Source: G965197715 sp965247615
Lineage (GTDB): Bacteria; Chloroflexota; Dehalococcoidia; Lucifugimonadales; UBA1127
DNA: 64,000 nucleotides
Assembly: GCA_965247615.1 (NCBI GenBank)
Contig: OZ252022.1
Coordinates: 2,914,001 to 2,978,000, forward strand
Direction: 5' to 3'
Below the pieces are notes generated by a model that was given only the letters and a program-made list of their open reading frames with translations, was not told where the DNA came from and searched no databases. Both the position numbers and the translations under genes were made by a program. Shown here piece after piece: positions 9,887-18,828 of this stretch (within the stretch, counting starts at the first letter, position 1; each line of letters starts with the position of its first letter).

Positions 9887-10600
9887 TCAGGCGCTATGCT
9901 GCTGAACGAGCCTTCTGAGGGCTTTGCCGGGCTCGTGACGCATGGGAGGGGAGTGACTGAAACAAATGGTATCGAAGTCCAGGTCCAGCAGCTTCCTAAC
10001 GGAACGCATGGCCTCTTCCGGTCGCTGGGTGACTCCGGGGGCCGGCGGGCTGAGCCTGCGGGCGAACTTGTACCGCAGCGCGTCGCCAACGATGACGGCC
10101 TTCTTGTGCGGCAGGTGGAGGCCAATGCTGCCCTCGGTGTGTCCGGGAAGGTGGACCACACGCACCTCGGTCCCGAAGGGAATGACGTCGCCGTCATCAA
10201 GGCGGTCGTCAACAGGGACGGAGCTTCCCATGAGCCTGCTGACGACAGGCTTGGTCACCTTCCCCATCAGCTCGTTTTGCAGCGGGCTCGGGGGCGTCGC
10301 CGTGCCCGCGATGATGTCGGCCTCGAGACGGTGCACAGCAACCGCGATGTCCCTGCCCGCTACCAGCCTGCCCAGTCCGCCCGAATGGTCCGGGTGGGCG
10401 TGGGTAATGACCACCCTGCCTATCTGTTCGGGGCGCAGTCCCAGGGTCTCCAGCCCTTGCAGGATGGTGCCAGAGCTTCCATACAGCCCCGCGTCGACCA
10501 ATAGCACCTCGCCATTCTCGACCAGGACGGTTACTCTGGCGCCGAGAGCACGGATCTGGAATACCCCGCCCGTTATTGCTATTGGCATGCCGAATTTCAT
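9887..10600 (-). CDS. metallo-beta-lactamase-fold hydrolase
   Basis: A 237-residue MBL-fold enzyme of glyoxalase II/lactonase type. THAHPDHSGG supplies the HxHxDH metal motif. Further ligands are expected at HLPGHTEGS and in VIVGDALRYK, and a C-terminal His occurs in CFSHSPPM. Substrate is unknown. It lies behind the acyl-CoA synthetase gene's promoter side with no clear operon partner. The ATG at 10598-10600 gives a protein that begins at the first strand of the fold. Confidence 0.85.
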   Translation of the reverse strand: MKFGMPIAITGGVFQIRALGARVTVLVENGEVLLVDAGLYGSSGTILQGLETLGLRPEQIGRVVITHAHPDHSGGLGRLVAGRDIAVAVHRLEADIIAGTATPPSPLQNELMGKVTKPVVSRLMGSSVPVDDRLDDGDVIPFGTEVRVVHLPGHTEGSIGLHLPHKKAVIVGDALRYKFARRLSPPAPGVTQRPEEAMRSVRKLLDLDFDTICFSHSPPMRHEPGKALRRLVQQHSA

Positions 10601-10905
10601 GAGTCTCGTTCGCGCCTGCCGTCCGTCTCCGGACCTTCCGCCGCCCGCCGCCGCTCCATCGCCCAGGCCTCCCGTTCCGCTCTCCGGCCATGGCGTCCAT
10701 CTCCATGGCCACGACAGTCACCAGCCCGATTGTGGTCTCGCCAGTAAGTATACGCTCCTTGGTGCTCTCCACGGTGGACTCCGCCGCCCTGGATGCGCTC
10801 AGGCAGCGGGCCCGACAGGCCCCTGCTCCCTCCCGGTGCGGTGCGCCGCAGACGCAGCAGCCGCACCGTCCGCTCTCGCCCCCCGGCCCGATGCCCTGCT
10901 AGGAG
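10601..10905. other. intergenic stretch, nothing recognised
   Basis: Frames here run antisense to one another without family motifs. The stretch separates the MBL gene from an IS remnant. It may hold the eroded left end of that element, but I cannot place an inverted repeat. Confidence 0.3.
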
Positions 10906-11786
10906 AGTGGTGTGGGCGATGATGACCCGATGCACCAGGAGCGGTGTGGCGGCTGCCGCATGGCGTAGTCGCTGTAGTCTGTTCCGGTCTCTTCCTGTCC
11001 GGAAGACGAGGCGGTCAGAAACGCCGCTACGACCCCGAGCGCCTCGCGAGCTTGGAGGGACGGGGCCGCCGCCCCCGGCGGGTACCCCAGCCCACCTGGT
11101 CTCCGAAGCTGGCGTTGGCGGCGCTCCACCTCCGGGAACAGTACCCGCGTTGGGGGAAGGACAAGCTGGCCGTGTTGGTCCGCCGCGCGGGCTGGACCGT
11201 CTCCACCTCGATGGTAGGGCATATCCTCGCCCGGCTGAAGGCCCGTGGCGTCCCGCGGGAGGCCCCGCCAGACGGCCATCTCCACACGGAAGCGGGCAGT
11301 CCGGCGGCCGAATGCCGTCCGTAAGCCGAGGGGCTACCTCGTGGACCAGCCCGGCTACCCGGTCCAGGTGGGCACGCTGGACGTGCGGCCCGTGCCTGGC
11401 GTGGTGTTGAAGCACTCCACTGCCCGCGACCTCGTCTCGCGCTGGGACGTGCTCGCGGTCCGCACCCGGGCCACGGCCACGGCCGCCGTACGCTTCCTCG
11501 ACCGGCTCGTGGCCCGCATGCCCTTCCCCTTCCGCTCCGTCCTAGTCGACGGGGGCTCCGAGTTCCAGGCCACCTTCGAAGAGGCCTGTCAGGCGCGCGG
11601 CATCCGCCACTTCGTCCTGCCCCGCGCTGGCCCAAGCTGAATGCTTACGCTGAGCGCGCTCCGTTCTCCCTGGAGATCGCCGCCCTCAACCGCGAGCCTC
11701 TGGCCTGGAACCACACCTGCGAGACGGTGCGTCCACACCAGGCCCTCAGCTATCTCACCCCCGCTCAGGCCGTCGCTCAATGACGA
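10906..11786 (+). pseudogene. decayed IS481-like transposase (HTH plus rve integrase core)
   Basis: Fragments of one DDE transposase are spread over several frames. The HTH segment ends in RRYDPERLASLEGRGRRPRR, followed by PTWSPKLALAALHLREQYP and PRWGKDKLAVLVRRAGWTVS. The integrase core is recognisable in GTLDVRPVPGVVLKHSTARD, the DDE-containing SVLVDGGSEFQATFEEA and RPHQALSYLTPAQAV at the end. At least three frameshifts separate these pieces, so the element is dead. It marks the left boundary of the LicD cluster. Confidence 0.8.
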
Positions 11787-11807
11787 GCTCAGCGAAAGGA
11801 AACCGAG

Positions 11808-11844
11808 TGTCACTCATGTACTGAACGAGTACACGGATTTGACA
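11808..11844 (+). repeat. probable right terminal repeat of the IS481-like element
   Basis: The segment lies about 20 bases beyond the last recognisable transposase codons. It starts TGTCACTCATG, contains CTGAACGAGTACA and ends in TTGACA, so read inward from its far end it begins with TGT, as IS481-family ends do. The 13-base core CTGAACGAGTACA recurs at 18715-18727. Confidence 0.45.
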
Positions 11845-12149
11845 CGGGGCCTCGCCTTGTGTAGGTTGGCAGAGGCGCTTCCATGAGATGTCACCCAATG
11901 ACTGACCAGTCCAACATTAACCGCCCGCCCCTGCGCAGGGCCATCACCTACCAGCCTGGCTGACACCGTCGGCTTGTCGACCACCATGTGGCTGGATTAC
12001 GGCGCTCGCCCCAATTAGCCCCCTACAGTTTGACCGTCATCCCGCCCCCGGTGGTCTCTGGACCAACCGCTCCGGCATTTACCGCGCGTGACGCAGCCAT
12101 AAGCGCGAGGCAAGCCGTGAGCGCCAGCTACCCAAACGGGAGGTCCCGC
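11845..12149. other. intergenic leader before the surface-decoration cluster
   Basis: No gene is supported. The frame of the downstream PLP enzyme runs open back to 11988, but that N-terminal extension has no family similarity. GGGAGG at 12138-12143 marks the real start at 12150. Confidence 0.4.
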
Positions 12150-13268
12150 ATGGCGTCACAGGTACAAGCGGTCTCGTCGCTCTATGGGGGGTTCTGGAAC
12201 TTCGAGCTCCAGGACTTCTGCTACATGACGAACCGGTATTTCCCTCCCGCCGACCTCATCGGCGAGCTCGCCTCGAGCCTCCCCGAGCTCATCAAGTCGT
12301 ACCCCTCGACCAATCGTCACCTCTCGTCGCTCGTTGCCGCGCTCCTCGGCCTCACCCAAGAGCAGGTCGTCATCGGAAACGGCGCGACGGAGATTATCAG
12401 CGTCCTCAGCGGTCTGCGCGTCGAGCGCCTAGCCGTGCCCATCCCAACGTTCGACGAGTACCCCAACCGTGCCGCCGTCCAGGGCAAGCCCGTCAGTCGT
12501 TTCCCCGCGGACGCTAACTTCGCTCTCGACGTCGACGGATTCATCGCGCACGTGACGGAGACTGGCGCGAACGCGGTCGTCCTCATCCGGCCCAACAACC
12601 CATCCGGCACGCTCATCTCCAGGAGCAGCGTCGTCGACATGCTCCAGGCCTTCCGCCGCCTCGACCTAGTCGTGATCGACGAATCGTTCCTCTACTTTGC
12701 ATCCCCTGGTTGGCCGCAACTGAGCGCCATCAGCCTGATACACGAGTTCCCGAACCTGGTCATCGTCAACAGCATGTCGAAGGCCTACGGCGTGCCGGGG
12801 CTCCGGCTGGGCTACGCCGCCTCCGGCGACGCCGCCCTCGTCGCTCGCCTGCGCGCCGAGCTCCCCATCTGGAGCGTGAACTCGCTTGCGCAGCTGTTCC
12901 TCGAGCGCATCCAGCGATACGAGGCCGAGTTCGCCGAGTCCTGTGTTCTCGTGACCCGTGCGACACAGGCCCTCTACGAGGGACTCCGGACGGTCCCCTT
13001 CCTCCACCCGTATCCGACCCACGGCAACTACGTCCTCTGCCGCACCTCGCCCGAGCTTAGCGGGGCGGAGGTCACCGCTCGCCTGTTTGACGAGCACCGG
13101 GTGCTCGTCAACGACTGTAGTCGAAAGCAAGGACTCGACCATAGGTTCTTCCGCATCGCCTCGCGGACAACCGAGGAAAACGAATGGCTGGTCGGCATTC
13201 TCCGCACGATGGAGGGCGGGGAGCCGCGAGCGCTCCGCTCGGCCGCGCCCGACGGCGCTAGTAGGTAG
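12150..13268 (+). CDS. PLP-dependent aminotransferase-fold enzyme, CobD/HisC-like
   Basis: A fold-type I PLP enzyme of 372 residues. Motifs include GNGATEIISVLSGL (phosphate site), IRPNNPSG, the Asp in DLVVIDESF and the PLP-Lys in SMSKAYGVPGLRLGY. A C-terminal Arg segment reads GLDHRFFRIASRT. It resembles histidinol-phosphate aminotransferase and, more closely by eye, CobD-type threonine-phosphate decarboxylase (LPIWSVNSLAQL and the GLD-RxxR-EN ending). The gene is followed after 5 bases by a nucleotidyltransferase and then LicD, so it probably makes the amino-phosphate head group. Decarboxylase versus aminotransferase is inference. The ATG at 12150 has GGGAGG six bases upstream. Confidence 0.75.
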   Translation: MASQVQAVSSLYGGFWNFELQDFCYMTNRYFPPADLIGELASSLPELIKSYPSTNRHLSSLVAALLGLTQEQVVIGNGATEIISVLSGLRVERLAVPIPTFDEYPNRAAVQGKPVSRFPADANFALDVDGFIAHVTETGANAVVLIRPNNPSGTLISRSSVVDMLQAFRRLDLVVIDESFLYFASPGWPQLSAISLIHEFPNLVIVNSMSKAYGVPGLRLGYAASGDAALVARLRAELPIWSVNSLAQLFLERIQRYEAEFAESCVLVTRATQALYEGLRTVPFLHPYPTHGNYVLCRTSPELSGAEVTARLFDEHRVLVNDCSRKQGLDHRFFRIASRTTEENEWLVGILRTMEGGEPRALRSAAPDGASR

Positions 13269-13273
13269 ACGTC

Positions 13274-14071
13274 ATGCAGGCAGTAATCCTCGCGGCGGGA
13301 CAGGGCACCAGACTCCGTCCATTCACCAACGAATGCCCCAAACCCCTGGTGAGCGTTCAGGGTAAGCCCATGCTGCACTACCAGCTCGAGGCGCTCGACG
13401 GGGCGGGCGTTCGGGAGTGCGTGATCGTCGTAGGCTGCGGCGCCGACCTGGTCCGCGACGCCATCGGCGCCCGGTTTGGCAACGTCGCCATCTCCTACGT
13501 CGAGAACGAGATATACGACCGGACGAACAACATCTACTCGCTCTGGCTGGCGCGGCGTAACATCGTCGACGATATCCTGTTGCTTGAGGGCGACCTCGTC
13601 TTCGAGCCCGGCCTGCTGCTCGACCTGCTCGACGCGCCGTACGATAACGTCGCCGTGGTTGACCAGTACAACTCCACCATGAACGGGACCGTCATTCAAG
13701 CGGGCGGCGACCTGGCCACAGCCATGGTGCTCAAGGCGGATCAGCCCCCCGATTTCGACTACGGGTCCGCGCTCAAGACGGTCAACATCTATAAGCTGTC
13801 GGGCAGAGCGGTGCGCAGTGAGGTGATGCCTCGCCTCGGCGAGTACATCGCGCAGGGCCAGACCGGCCATTACTACGAGATCGCCTTCGCCCAAGCCATC
13901 GCCGACGGCTCGTTGCGCATGCACGTGCTCGCCACCGGCCCCCGGTGGTGGACGGAGATCGACACCGTCGATGAGCTACGCCACGCCCAGACCATGTCGC
14001 TAACGCCCACCTGCCGCCCGAGCCCCGGGCTGACGGCGCGGCGCGGCCACGCGGAGGAGAACGATGAGTGA
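13274..14071 (+). CDS. LicC-like sugar/choline-phosphate nucleotidyltransferase
   Basis: A 265-residue nucleotidyltransferase of the GT-A fold. The N-terminal signature VILAAGQGTRLRPFTNECPK binds the nucleotide, and LLLEGDLVFEP holds the metal-binding Asp. Its end (GPRWWTEIDTVDEL) is typical of LicC/PntC-type cytidylyltransferases that activate phosphocholine, phosphoethanolamine or aminoethylphosphonate. It begins 5 bases after the PLP enzyme and overlaps the LicD gene by 8 bases, a translationally coupled set. I infer CTP activation of an amino-alcohol phosphate; the exact alcohol cannot be read from sequence. Confidence 0.85.
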   Translation: MQAVILAAGQGTRLRPFTNECPKPLVSVQGKPMLHYQLEALDGAGVRECVIVVGCGADLVRDAIGARFGNVAISYVENEIYDRTNNIYSLWLARRNIVDDILLLEGDLVFEPGLLLDLLDAPYDNVAVVDQYNSTMNGTVIQAGGDLATAMVLKADQPPDFDYGSALKTVNIYKLSGRAVRSEVMPRLGEYIAQGQTGHYYEIAFAQAIADGSLRMHVLATGPRWWTEIDTVDELRHAQTMSLTPTCRPSPGLTARRGHAEENDE

Positions 14072-14966
14072 GTACGACGCCGGAAAGGCGGAGATCGACC
14101 AGCTGATGAGGACCATCCCGCCCATGGACACCACCGTGGGGGCTGCCCTCCTCCGGGAGGCAAAGGAGGTCTTCGACGAGCTGGGGATTGTGTTCTTCCT
14201 GAGGCAGGGGACTTGCCTCGCCGCGGTCCGCGATGGCGCCTTCATCCCTTGGGACGACGATATCGACCTCGGCTCCATCTACGGGATGCACGGCCTAACC
14301 AAGCGATCGGTGGCGTCCGTGGCCGAGGCCTTCAGGGCTCGCGGATTCCACGTCGAGGAGGCACCGTCCGGCGGCGAGACATATCTCGGCATCATGAAAC
14401 ACCATATACGGATCGACTGGTTCTGCTACCGCGTCCGCAAGGGCCACATCTTCCACTTCCCGAACGTGTCAATCCCGGTGGAGTTGTTTGCCCGCCTCCA
14501 AGAGATCGACTTCGCTGGCGAGAGGTTTCTCGTACCCAGTCCACCTGAAGAGTACCTTCGCTGCAAGTACGGACCGAACTGGGCGACACCGAAGCGTATC
14601 GGCTACGAGAAGGACGTCGTCGATAACCTCCCGGCTGAGCGGCTGGCTTGGCCCCGGCGTCTCCGGCGGTTCCTCGAGGCCCGTCTCGCGGGCAGGACCG
14701 CTGTGCTTCAAGTCCTCGGGGAGCATGGCAAGCCAATCGCGGACGCCGAAGTCGCCGTGGCGGGTTTGGGCAGGAGCCGGACGAACGGCAACGGCTACGC
14801 GCGGTGCTACGTGCCTCGGGAAGATATGTACGCATTGGTCGTGCGGGCGGAGGGCCGGGAAGAGGTGCTATACGAGGAGAAGCTTGCGCCCGGTCGGAGG
14901 TACGTGTACCGGCCCGACGCCGAGCAGCCAGCCGGGCGTATCTTCGTGCTCACAGAGGAGCGCTGA
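14064..14966 (+). CDS. LicD-family phosphotransferase with C-terminal beta-sandwich domain
   Basis: LicD enzymes transfer phosphocholine-like groups from a CDP carrier to glycans. The 300-residue protein has the LicD nucleotidyltransferase-like core: FFLRQGTCLAAVRDGAFIPW and the metal-binding DDDID at 64-68, then PSPPEEYLRCKYGPNW. From about residue 205 it carries an extra domain (VLQVLGEHGKPIADAEVAVA, then a Gly-rich turn and a ...LAPGRRYVYRPD end) that looks like a carboxypeptidase-regulatory/Ig-like beta-sandwich. That domain is not part of ordinary LicD. The ATG overlaps the preceding stop and has GGAGGA just upstream. Confidence 0.85.
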   Translation: MSEYDAGKAEIDQLMRTIPPMDTTVGAALLREAKEVFDELGIVFFLRQGTCLAAVRDGAFIPWDDDIDLGSIYGMHGLTKRSVASVAEAFRARGFHVEEAPSGGETYLGIMKHHIRIDWFCYRVRKGHIFHFPNVSIPVELFARLQEIDFAGERFLVPSPPEEYLRCKYGPNWATPKRIGYEKDVVDNLPAERLAWPRRLRRFLEARLAGRTAVLQVLGEHGKPIADAEVAVAGLGRSRTNGNGYARCYVPREDMYALVVRAEGREEVLYEEKLAPGRRYVYRPDAEQPAGRIFVLTEER

Positions 14967-15221
14967 CGGGCGGGGTCTCGACCCTTCCCGGCTGCGCTCA
15001 CCCAGCACCAGGCCCGGCCTCTCCCGCACTACCTTGGGGTACTTGCGGCGGCGGCAGGCTGCCGCCTTCCCGGCCTTTGGCAGCCTACCTGCGTCCGTAG
15101 ATAGATATGGGTTTGACGCCTGGCCGTTGTCACCCGCCGTTACCGCGGTCCGCGACGGTGACCTTGTGGTCGTGCGTCCTCACACGGTGAACCTCTAGAC
15201 GAATCTTTCAAGGAGGGAAGA
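14967..15221. other. gap between the two licD genes
   Basis: It contains a GC-rich palindrome (15050-15066, GGCGGCAG then CTGCCGCC) that could act as a hairpin. A short open stretch ending VVRPHTVNL has no clear identity. A strong AGGAGGG at 15211-15217 serves the next gene. Confidence 0.3.
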
Positions 15222-16112
15222 ATGCATTTGGGAAACGGTTCAGACCAGGCCACCCTGGAATATACCCTGAAGTACAACCCACCCATGGACCTAGCAGTGG
15301 CAGAGCGTAACCTGAAGGAGATAAAAGGGATACTGGAGGGCTTGGGAGTGGTGTTTCTCCTCGGCTCAGGCTCCTGCCTTGGAGCTGTGAGAGACAAGGC
15401 GTTCATTCCCTGGGACGACGACGTAGACCTGCTGACCGTGATCGGCACCAACGGCCTGACGGAGAAGTTGGTCGATGCTGCGGTGGAGGAGTTCAGGGAG
15501 AAGGGGTATTTCGTCGGCGAGATGGACGCCCCACGGTCAACGACGAAGATGACGGTAAAAGACCACGTGAGAATCAGCCTGGAGGCGGTGCGCATCTACG
15601 ACGACCACCTATATTCCTATCCGGGGATTGCGCTTCCAGCCGCTATGTTTACCCATCCAAAGGAGATCGAGTTCCTGGGCGAGAGGTTCAACGTGCCCAA
15701 CCCGCCCGAGGAGTACCTGAGGCTGAAGTACGGCGCGGAGTGGATGGTCCCCAAGAGGTCCGGGGAGTACGAGAAGGACGTTGTGGAGAAGATTTCGGGT
15801 GGGGAGGTGACCGGCCGGCCATGCTGGCTCAGGGTGCTGGACCAGAACGACCAGCCGGTGTCCGGGGCTGAGGTGACCCTGGTGGGCTACGGCCGCTCCT
15901 GGACCGGCCGGCAGGGATATGCCGAGATAACCCTGCCAAGTCCCACCTGGTACGCCCTGGTCATCAAGTACCCGGGACACGAGGGGGTCCTGTACATGGA
16001 GGAGCTGGAGCCGAACAGGACATACGTGTACAGCGCCGACTCCCTATCCAGGGCACGGAGCCTCGCGGCAGGAGAGGTGGGCACAGTCGGCAACGTCCTT
16101 TCACAGGAGTGA
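15222..16112 (+). CDS. second LicD-family phosphotransferase with C-terminal beta-sandwich domain
   Basis: A 296-residue paralogue of the preceding LicD. It keeps the core motif SGSCLGAVRDKAFIPW and DDDVD (65-69), and NPPEEYLRLKYGAEW. From about residue 205 it has the same type of added domain (WLRVLDQNDQPVSGAEVTLV ... MEELEPNRTYVY). Divergence from the first LicD is large, so this is an old duplication, perhaps with another acceptor or donor. It has the best ribosome-binding site of the cluster (AGGAGGG, 4 bases before ATG) and starts 255 bases after the first licD, so it may be separately expressed. Confidence 0.85.
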   Translation: MHLGNGSDQATLEYTLKYNPPMDLAVAERNLKEIKGILEGLGVVFLLGSGSCLGAVRDKAFIPWDDDVDLLTVIGTNGLTEKLVDAAVEEFREKGYFVGEMDAPRSTTKMTVKDHVRISLEAVRIYDDHLYSYPGIALPAAMFTHPKEIEFLGERFNVPNPPEEYLRLKYGAEWMVPKRSGEYEKDVVEKISGGEVTGRPCWLRVLDQNDQPVSGAEVTLVGYGRSWTGRQGYAEITLPSPTWYALVIKYPGHEGVLYMEELEPNRTYVYSADSLSRARSLAAGEVGTVGNVLSQE

Positions 16113-16129
16113 ACCGGGCCCGCGGGGAC

Positions 16130-16730
16130 GTTCGGCAGCGAGAATTGGCTCGGCATCATGAAAGGCCGCATACGGATCGACTGGTTCTGCTACCGCGTCC
16201 ACAAGGGCCACATCGTCCAATTCCCGAACGTGTCAATCCCGGTGGAGCTGTTTGCCCGGCTCCAAGAGATCGACTTCGTTGGCGAGAAGTTTCTCGTACC
16301 CAGTCCACCCGAAGAGTACCTTCGCTGCAAGTACGGACCGAACTGGGTGACACCCAAGCGTATCGGCTACGAGAAGGACGTCGTCGATAACGTCCCGGCT
16401 GAGCGGCTGGCTTGGCCCCGGCGTCTCCGGCGGTTCCTCGAGGCCCGTCTCGCGGGCAGGACCGCTGCGCTTCAAGTCCTCGGGGGGCATGGCAAGCCAA
16501 TCGCGGACGCCGAAGTCGCCGTGGTGGGTTTGGGCAGGAGCCGGACGAACGGCAACGGCGGCGCGCGGTGCTACGTGCCTCGGGCGGACATGTACGCATT
16601 GGTCGTGCGAGCGGAGGGACGTGAAGAGGTGCTGTACGAGGAGCAGCTTGCGCCCGGTCGGAGGTACGTGTACCGGCCCGACGCCGAGCAGCCGGCGGGG
16701 CGTATCTTTGTACTCACAGAGGAGCGCTGA
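16130..16730 (+). pseudogene. 5'-truncated third licD copy
   Basis: This is a recent duplicate of the last about 600 bases of the first licD (14365-14966). It includes FPNVSIPVELFARLQEIDF, PSPPEEYLRCKYGPNW and the full C-terminal beta domain, ending in the same VLTEER. The N-terminal half with the DDDID metal site is absent, so it cannot be an active LicD. A frame from ATG 16158 is open and could still give a 190-residue protein. Similarity begins inside codons near 16130 and continues past the stop to about 16757. Confidence 0.85.
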
Positions 16731-16757
16731 CGGGCGGGGCCTCGACCGTTCGCCTCC
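16130..16757 (+). repeat. segmental duplication of 14365-14990
   Basis: This direct repeat of about 0.6 kb has few base differences, spanning the 3' half of licD copy 1 and its trailing bases (CTGACGGGCGGGG...CTCGACC). The second licD lies between the two copies. Confidence 0.85.
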
Positions 16758-16981
16758 GCGCTAACCCAACAGCAGGTCCCCGATGAGCCGCCCGACGAGG
16801 TACGTCAGGCCGGCGGCGCTGGCGAGGCTAGCCATGCGCGCGGCTCCCCAGACGATGCTCCTGTTCAACAGCAGCGCCATGTGCGGAACGGAGAGGTTGG
16901 CGGGTGGTATGGGCGGGCGGCTTCTGATAAATTGATTCGGGGGACGGGCGCGGGGGTGGAACAACGCGAGAAAGGGACGAG

Positions 16982-18682
16982 ATGACCGGCGCCGTAGAAC
17001 GCAGGCCCGCCGACTTCATCCGGGAGATCATCGCGGAGGACGCGAAGGCCAATAAGTGGGGGGGCCGTGTGGTGACGCGGTTCCCGCCGGAGCCCAACGG
17101 GTTCCTACACATCGGGCACGCCAAGTCGATATGCCTCAACTTCGGAGTCGCCTCGGAGTGGGGCGGGGAGTGCCACCTTCGATTCGACGATACGAACCCG
17201 ACGAAGGAAGAGAACGTGTACGTCGAGTCCATCAAGGAGGACGTGCGTTGGCTGGGCTGGGACTGGGGCGAGCACCTGTACTTTGCATCTGACTACTTTG
17301 AGCAGCTGTACGGGTTCGCCGTTGAGCTGATTGAGAAGGGCCAGGCCTACGTGGACGACCTGAGCCCGGAGGAGATCAGCGCGCAGCGGGGCACGCTGAC
17401 GCGGCCGGGAGAGGAGAGCCCCTACCGCAACCGCCCGCTGGAGGAGAACCTGGACCTGTTCCGACGCATGCGGGCGGGGGAGTTCAAGGAGGGGTCGCGG
17501 GTGCTGCGGGCGAAGATTGACATGGCGTCGGGGAACCTGAACATGCGGGACCCGGTGCTGTACCGGATCCTGCATGCGACGCACCACCACACAGGGGACG
17601 CGTGGTGCATCTACCCGATGTATGACTTCGCCCACGGCCAGTCGGACTCCATCGAGCGGATCACGCACTCGTTGTGCACCATGGAGTTCGAGGACCACCG
17701 CCCGCTGTACGACTGGATCCTGGACGCGCTGGACATCCACCATCCGCAGCAGATCGAGTTCGCGCGTCTGAACGTGAGCCACACGGTGCTGAGCAAGCGG
17801 AAGCTGCTGCAGCTGGTGGGAGAGAGCCACGTGACGGGCTGGGACGACCCGCGGATGCCGACGATATCAGGACTGCGCAGGCGGGGATATACGCCGGAGG
17901 CGGTCCGCGCCTTCTGCGACCGCATCAGCGTGGCGAGGCGGCAGAATACGGTGGACTTAGCCCTGCTGGAGCACACGCTGCGGGAGGACCTGAACCGGCG
18001 CGCGCCGCGCGTCATGGGGGTGCTCCGGCCGCTGAAGGTGATCATCGACAACTTCCCGGAAGGGCGCGTGGAGGAGATGGAAGCGGTCAACAATCCGGAG
18101 GACCCCAGCATGGGGACGCGCAGGGTGCCCCTGTCCCGGGAGCTCTACATTGAAGCTGACGACTTCCGCGAGGACCCCCCGCCAAAGTTCTTCCGGCTGT
18201 CGCCGGGGCGTGAGGTGCGGCTGAGGTACGGCTACTTCATCACGTGCGTGGGAGTGGAGCGGGACGGGCAGACGGGCGAGGTGTCGGCGCTGCACTGCAC
18301 GTACGATCCGGCGACGCGCGGAGGCAGCGCCCCGGATGGACGCAGGGTCCGCGGGACGATCCACTGGGTCTCGGCGGCCCATTCCGTTCCCGCGGAGGTG
18401 CGCCTCTACGACACACTGTTCACCACGGAGAATCCCGATGACGCCGAGGACTATCGCACTGTGCTGAACCCGGGGTCGCTGGAGGTTGTGGACACCGCGC
18501 GGGTGGAGCCCCACGTCTGCGCCGCGGCGCCGGGGAGCCACTACCAGTTCGAGCGGCTGGGCTACTTCTGCGTGGACAGCCGCGACTCGAAGCCCGGCGC
18601 CCTGGTCTTCAACCGGACGGTAACGCTGCGGGACACGTGGGCCAGGGTGGAGGGCCGGCGGGCGGAAGCGGGGACGGCGTAG
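16982..18682 (+). CDS. glnS: glutaminyl-tRNA synthetase
   Basis: Class I aminoacyl-tRNA synthetase of 566 residues, usual for GlnRS. The N-terminal RFPPEPNGFLHIGHAKSICL includes the HIGH motif. VLSKRKL is the KMSKS equivalent. GEHLYFASDYFEQLY and RFDDTNPTKE are GlnRS/GluRS core segments. The C-terminal anticodon-binding beta-barrels (about 340-560) are of the GlnRS type, with VEVVDTARVEP-like strands near the end, not the helical bundle of bacterial GluRS. AGGGACGAG precedes the ATG. A dedicated GlnRS in this lineage suggests direct Gln charging. Confidence 0.95.
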   Translation: MTGAVERRPADFIREIIAEDAKANKWGGRVVTRFPPEPNGFLHIGHAKSICLNFGVASEWGGECHLRFDDTNPTKEENVYVESIKEDVRWLGWDWGEHLYFASDYFEQLYGFAVELIEKGQAYVDDLSPEEISAQRGTLTRPGEESPYRNRPLEENLDLFRRMRAGEFKEGSRVLRAKIDMASGNLNMRDPVLYRILHATHHHTGDAWCIYPMYDFAHGQSDSIERITHSLCTMEFEDHRPLYDWILDALDIHHPQQIEFARLNVSHTVLSKRKLLQLVGESHVTGWDDPRMPTISGLRRRGYTPEAVRAFCDRISVARRQNTVDLALLEHTLREDLNRRAPRVMGVLRPLKVIIDNFPEGRVEEMEAVNNPEDPSMGTRRVPLSRELYIEADDFREDPPPKFFRLSPGREVRLRYGYFITCVGVERDGQTGEVSALHCTYDPATRGGSAPDGRRVRGTIHWVSAAHSVPAEVRLYDTLFTTENPDDAEDYRTVLNPGSLEVVDTARVEPHVCAAAPGSHYQFERLGYFCVDSRDSKPGALVFNRTVTLRDTWARVEGRRAEAGTA

Positions 18683-18714
18683 GCCACGAAATCCCGTGTG
18701 TACCGCACCTGCTG

Positions 18715-18727
18715 CTGAACGAGTACA
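18715..18727 (+). repeat. solo copy of the IS481-like terminal core
   Basis: The 13 bases CTGAACGAGTACA, followed by GACAT, repeat the core of the IS end at 11821-11833. There is no transposase nearby, so this may be a solo remnant end. It lies just after glnS. Confidence 0.3.
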
Positions 18728-18828
18728 GACATCCCGGCAGGCCCCTCGCAGCACCCCCCTTTCAGCGTGAGGGCGGCGGGTGTTGGGACCGCGAGGAAGG
18801 GGCGGGGGGCGGGGGCGCGCCAGCTCCC

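Noticed and set aside
10209..10772. 187-residue minus-strand frame upstream of the MBL gene
   Set aside because: It mostly overlaps the MBL gene in another phase and its free part has no motif.
16761..16880. 39-67 residue hydrophobic minus-strand frame before glnS
   Set aside because: It has one hydrophobic stretch but no ribosome-binding site, no recognisable family and lies beside a duplication edge.
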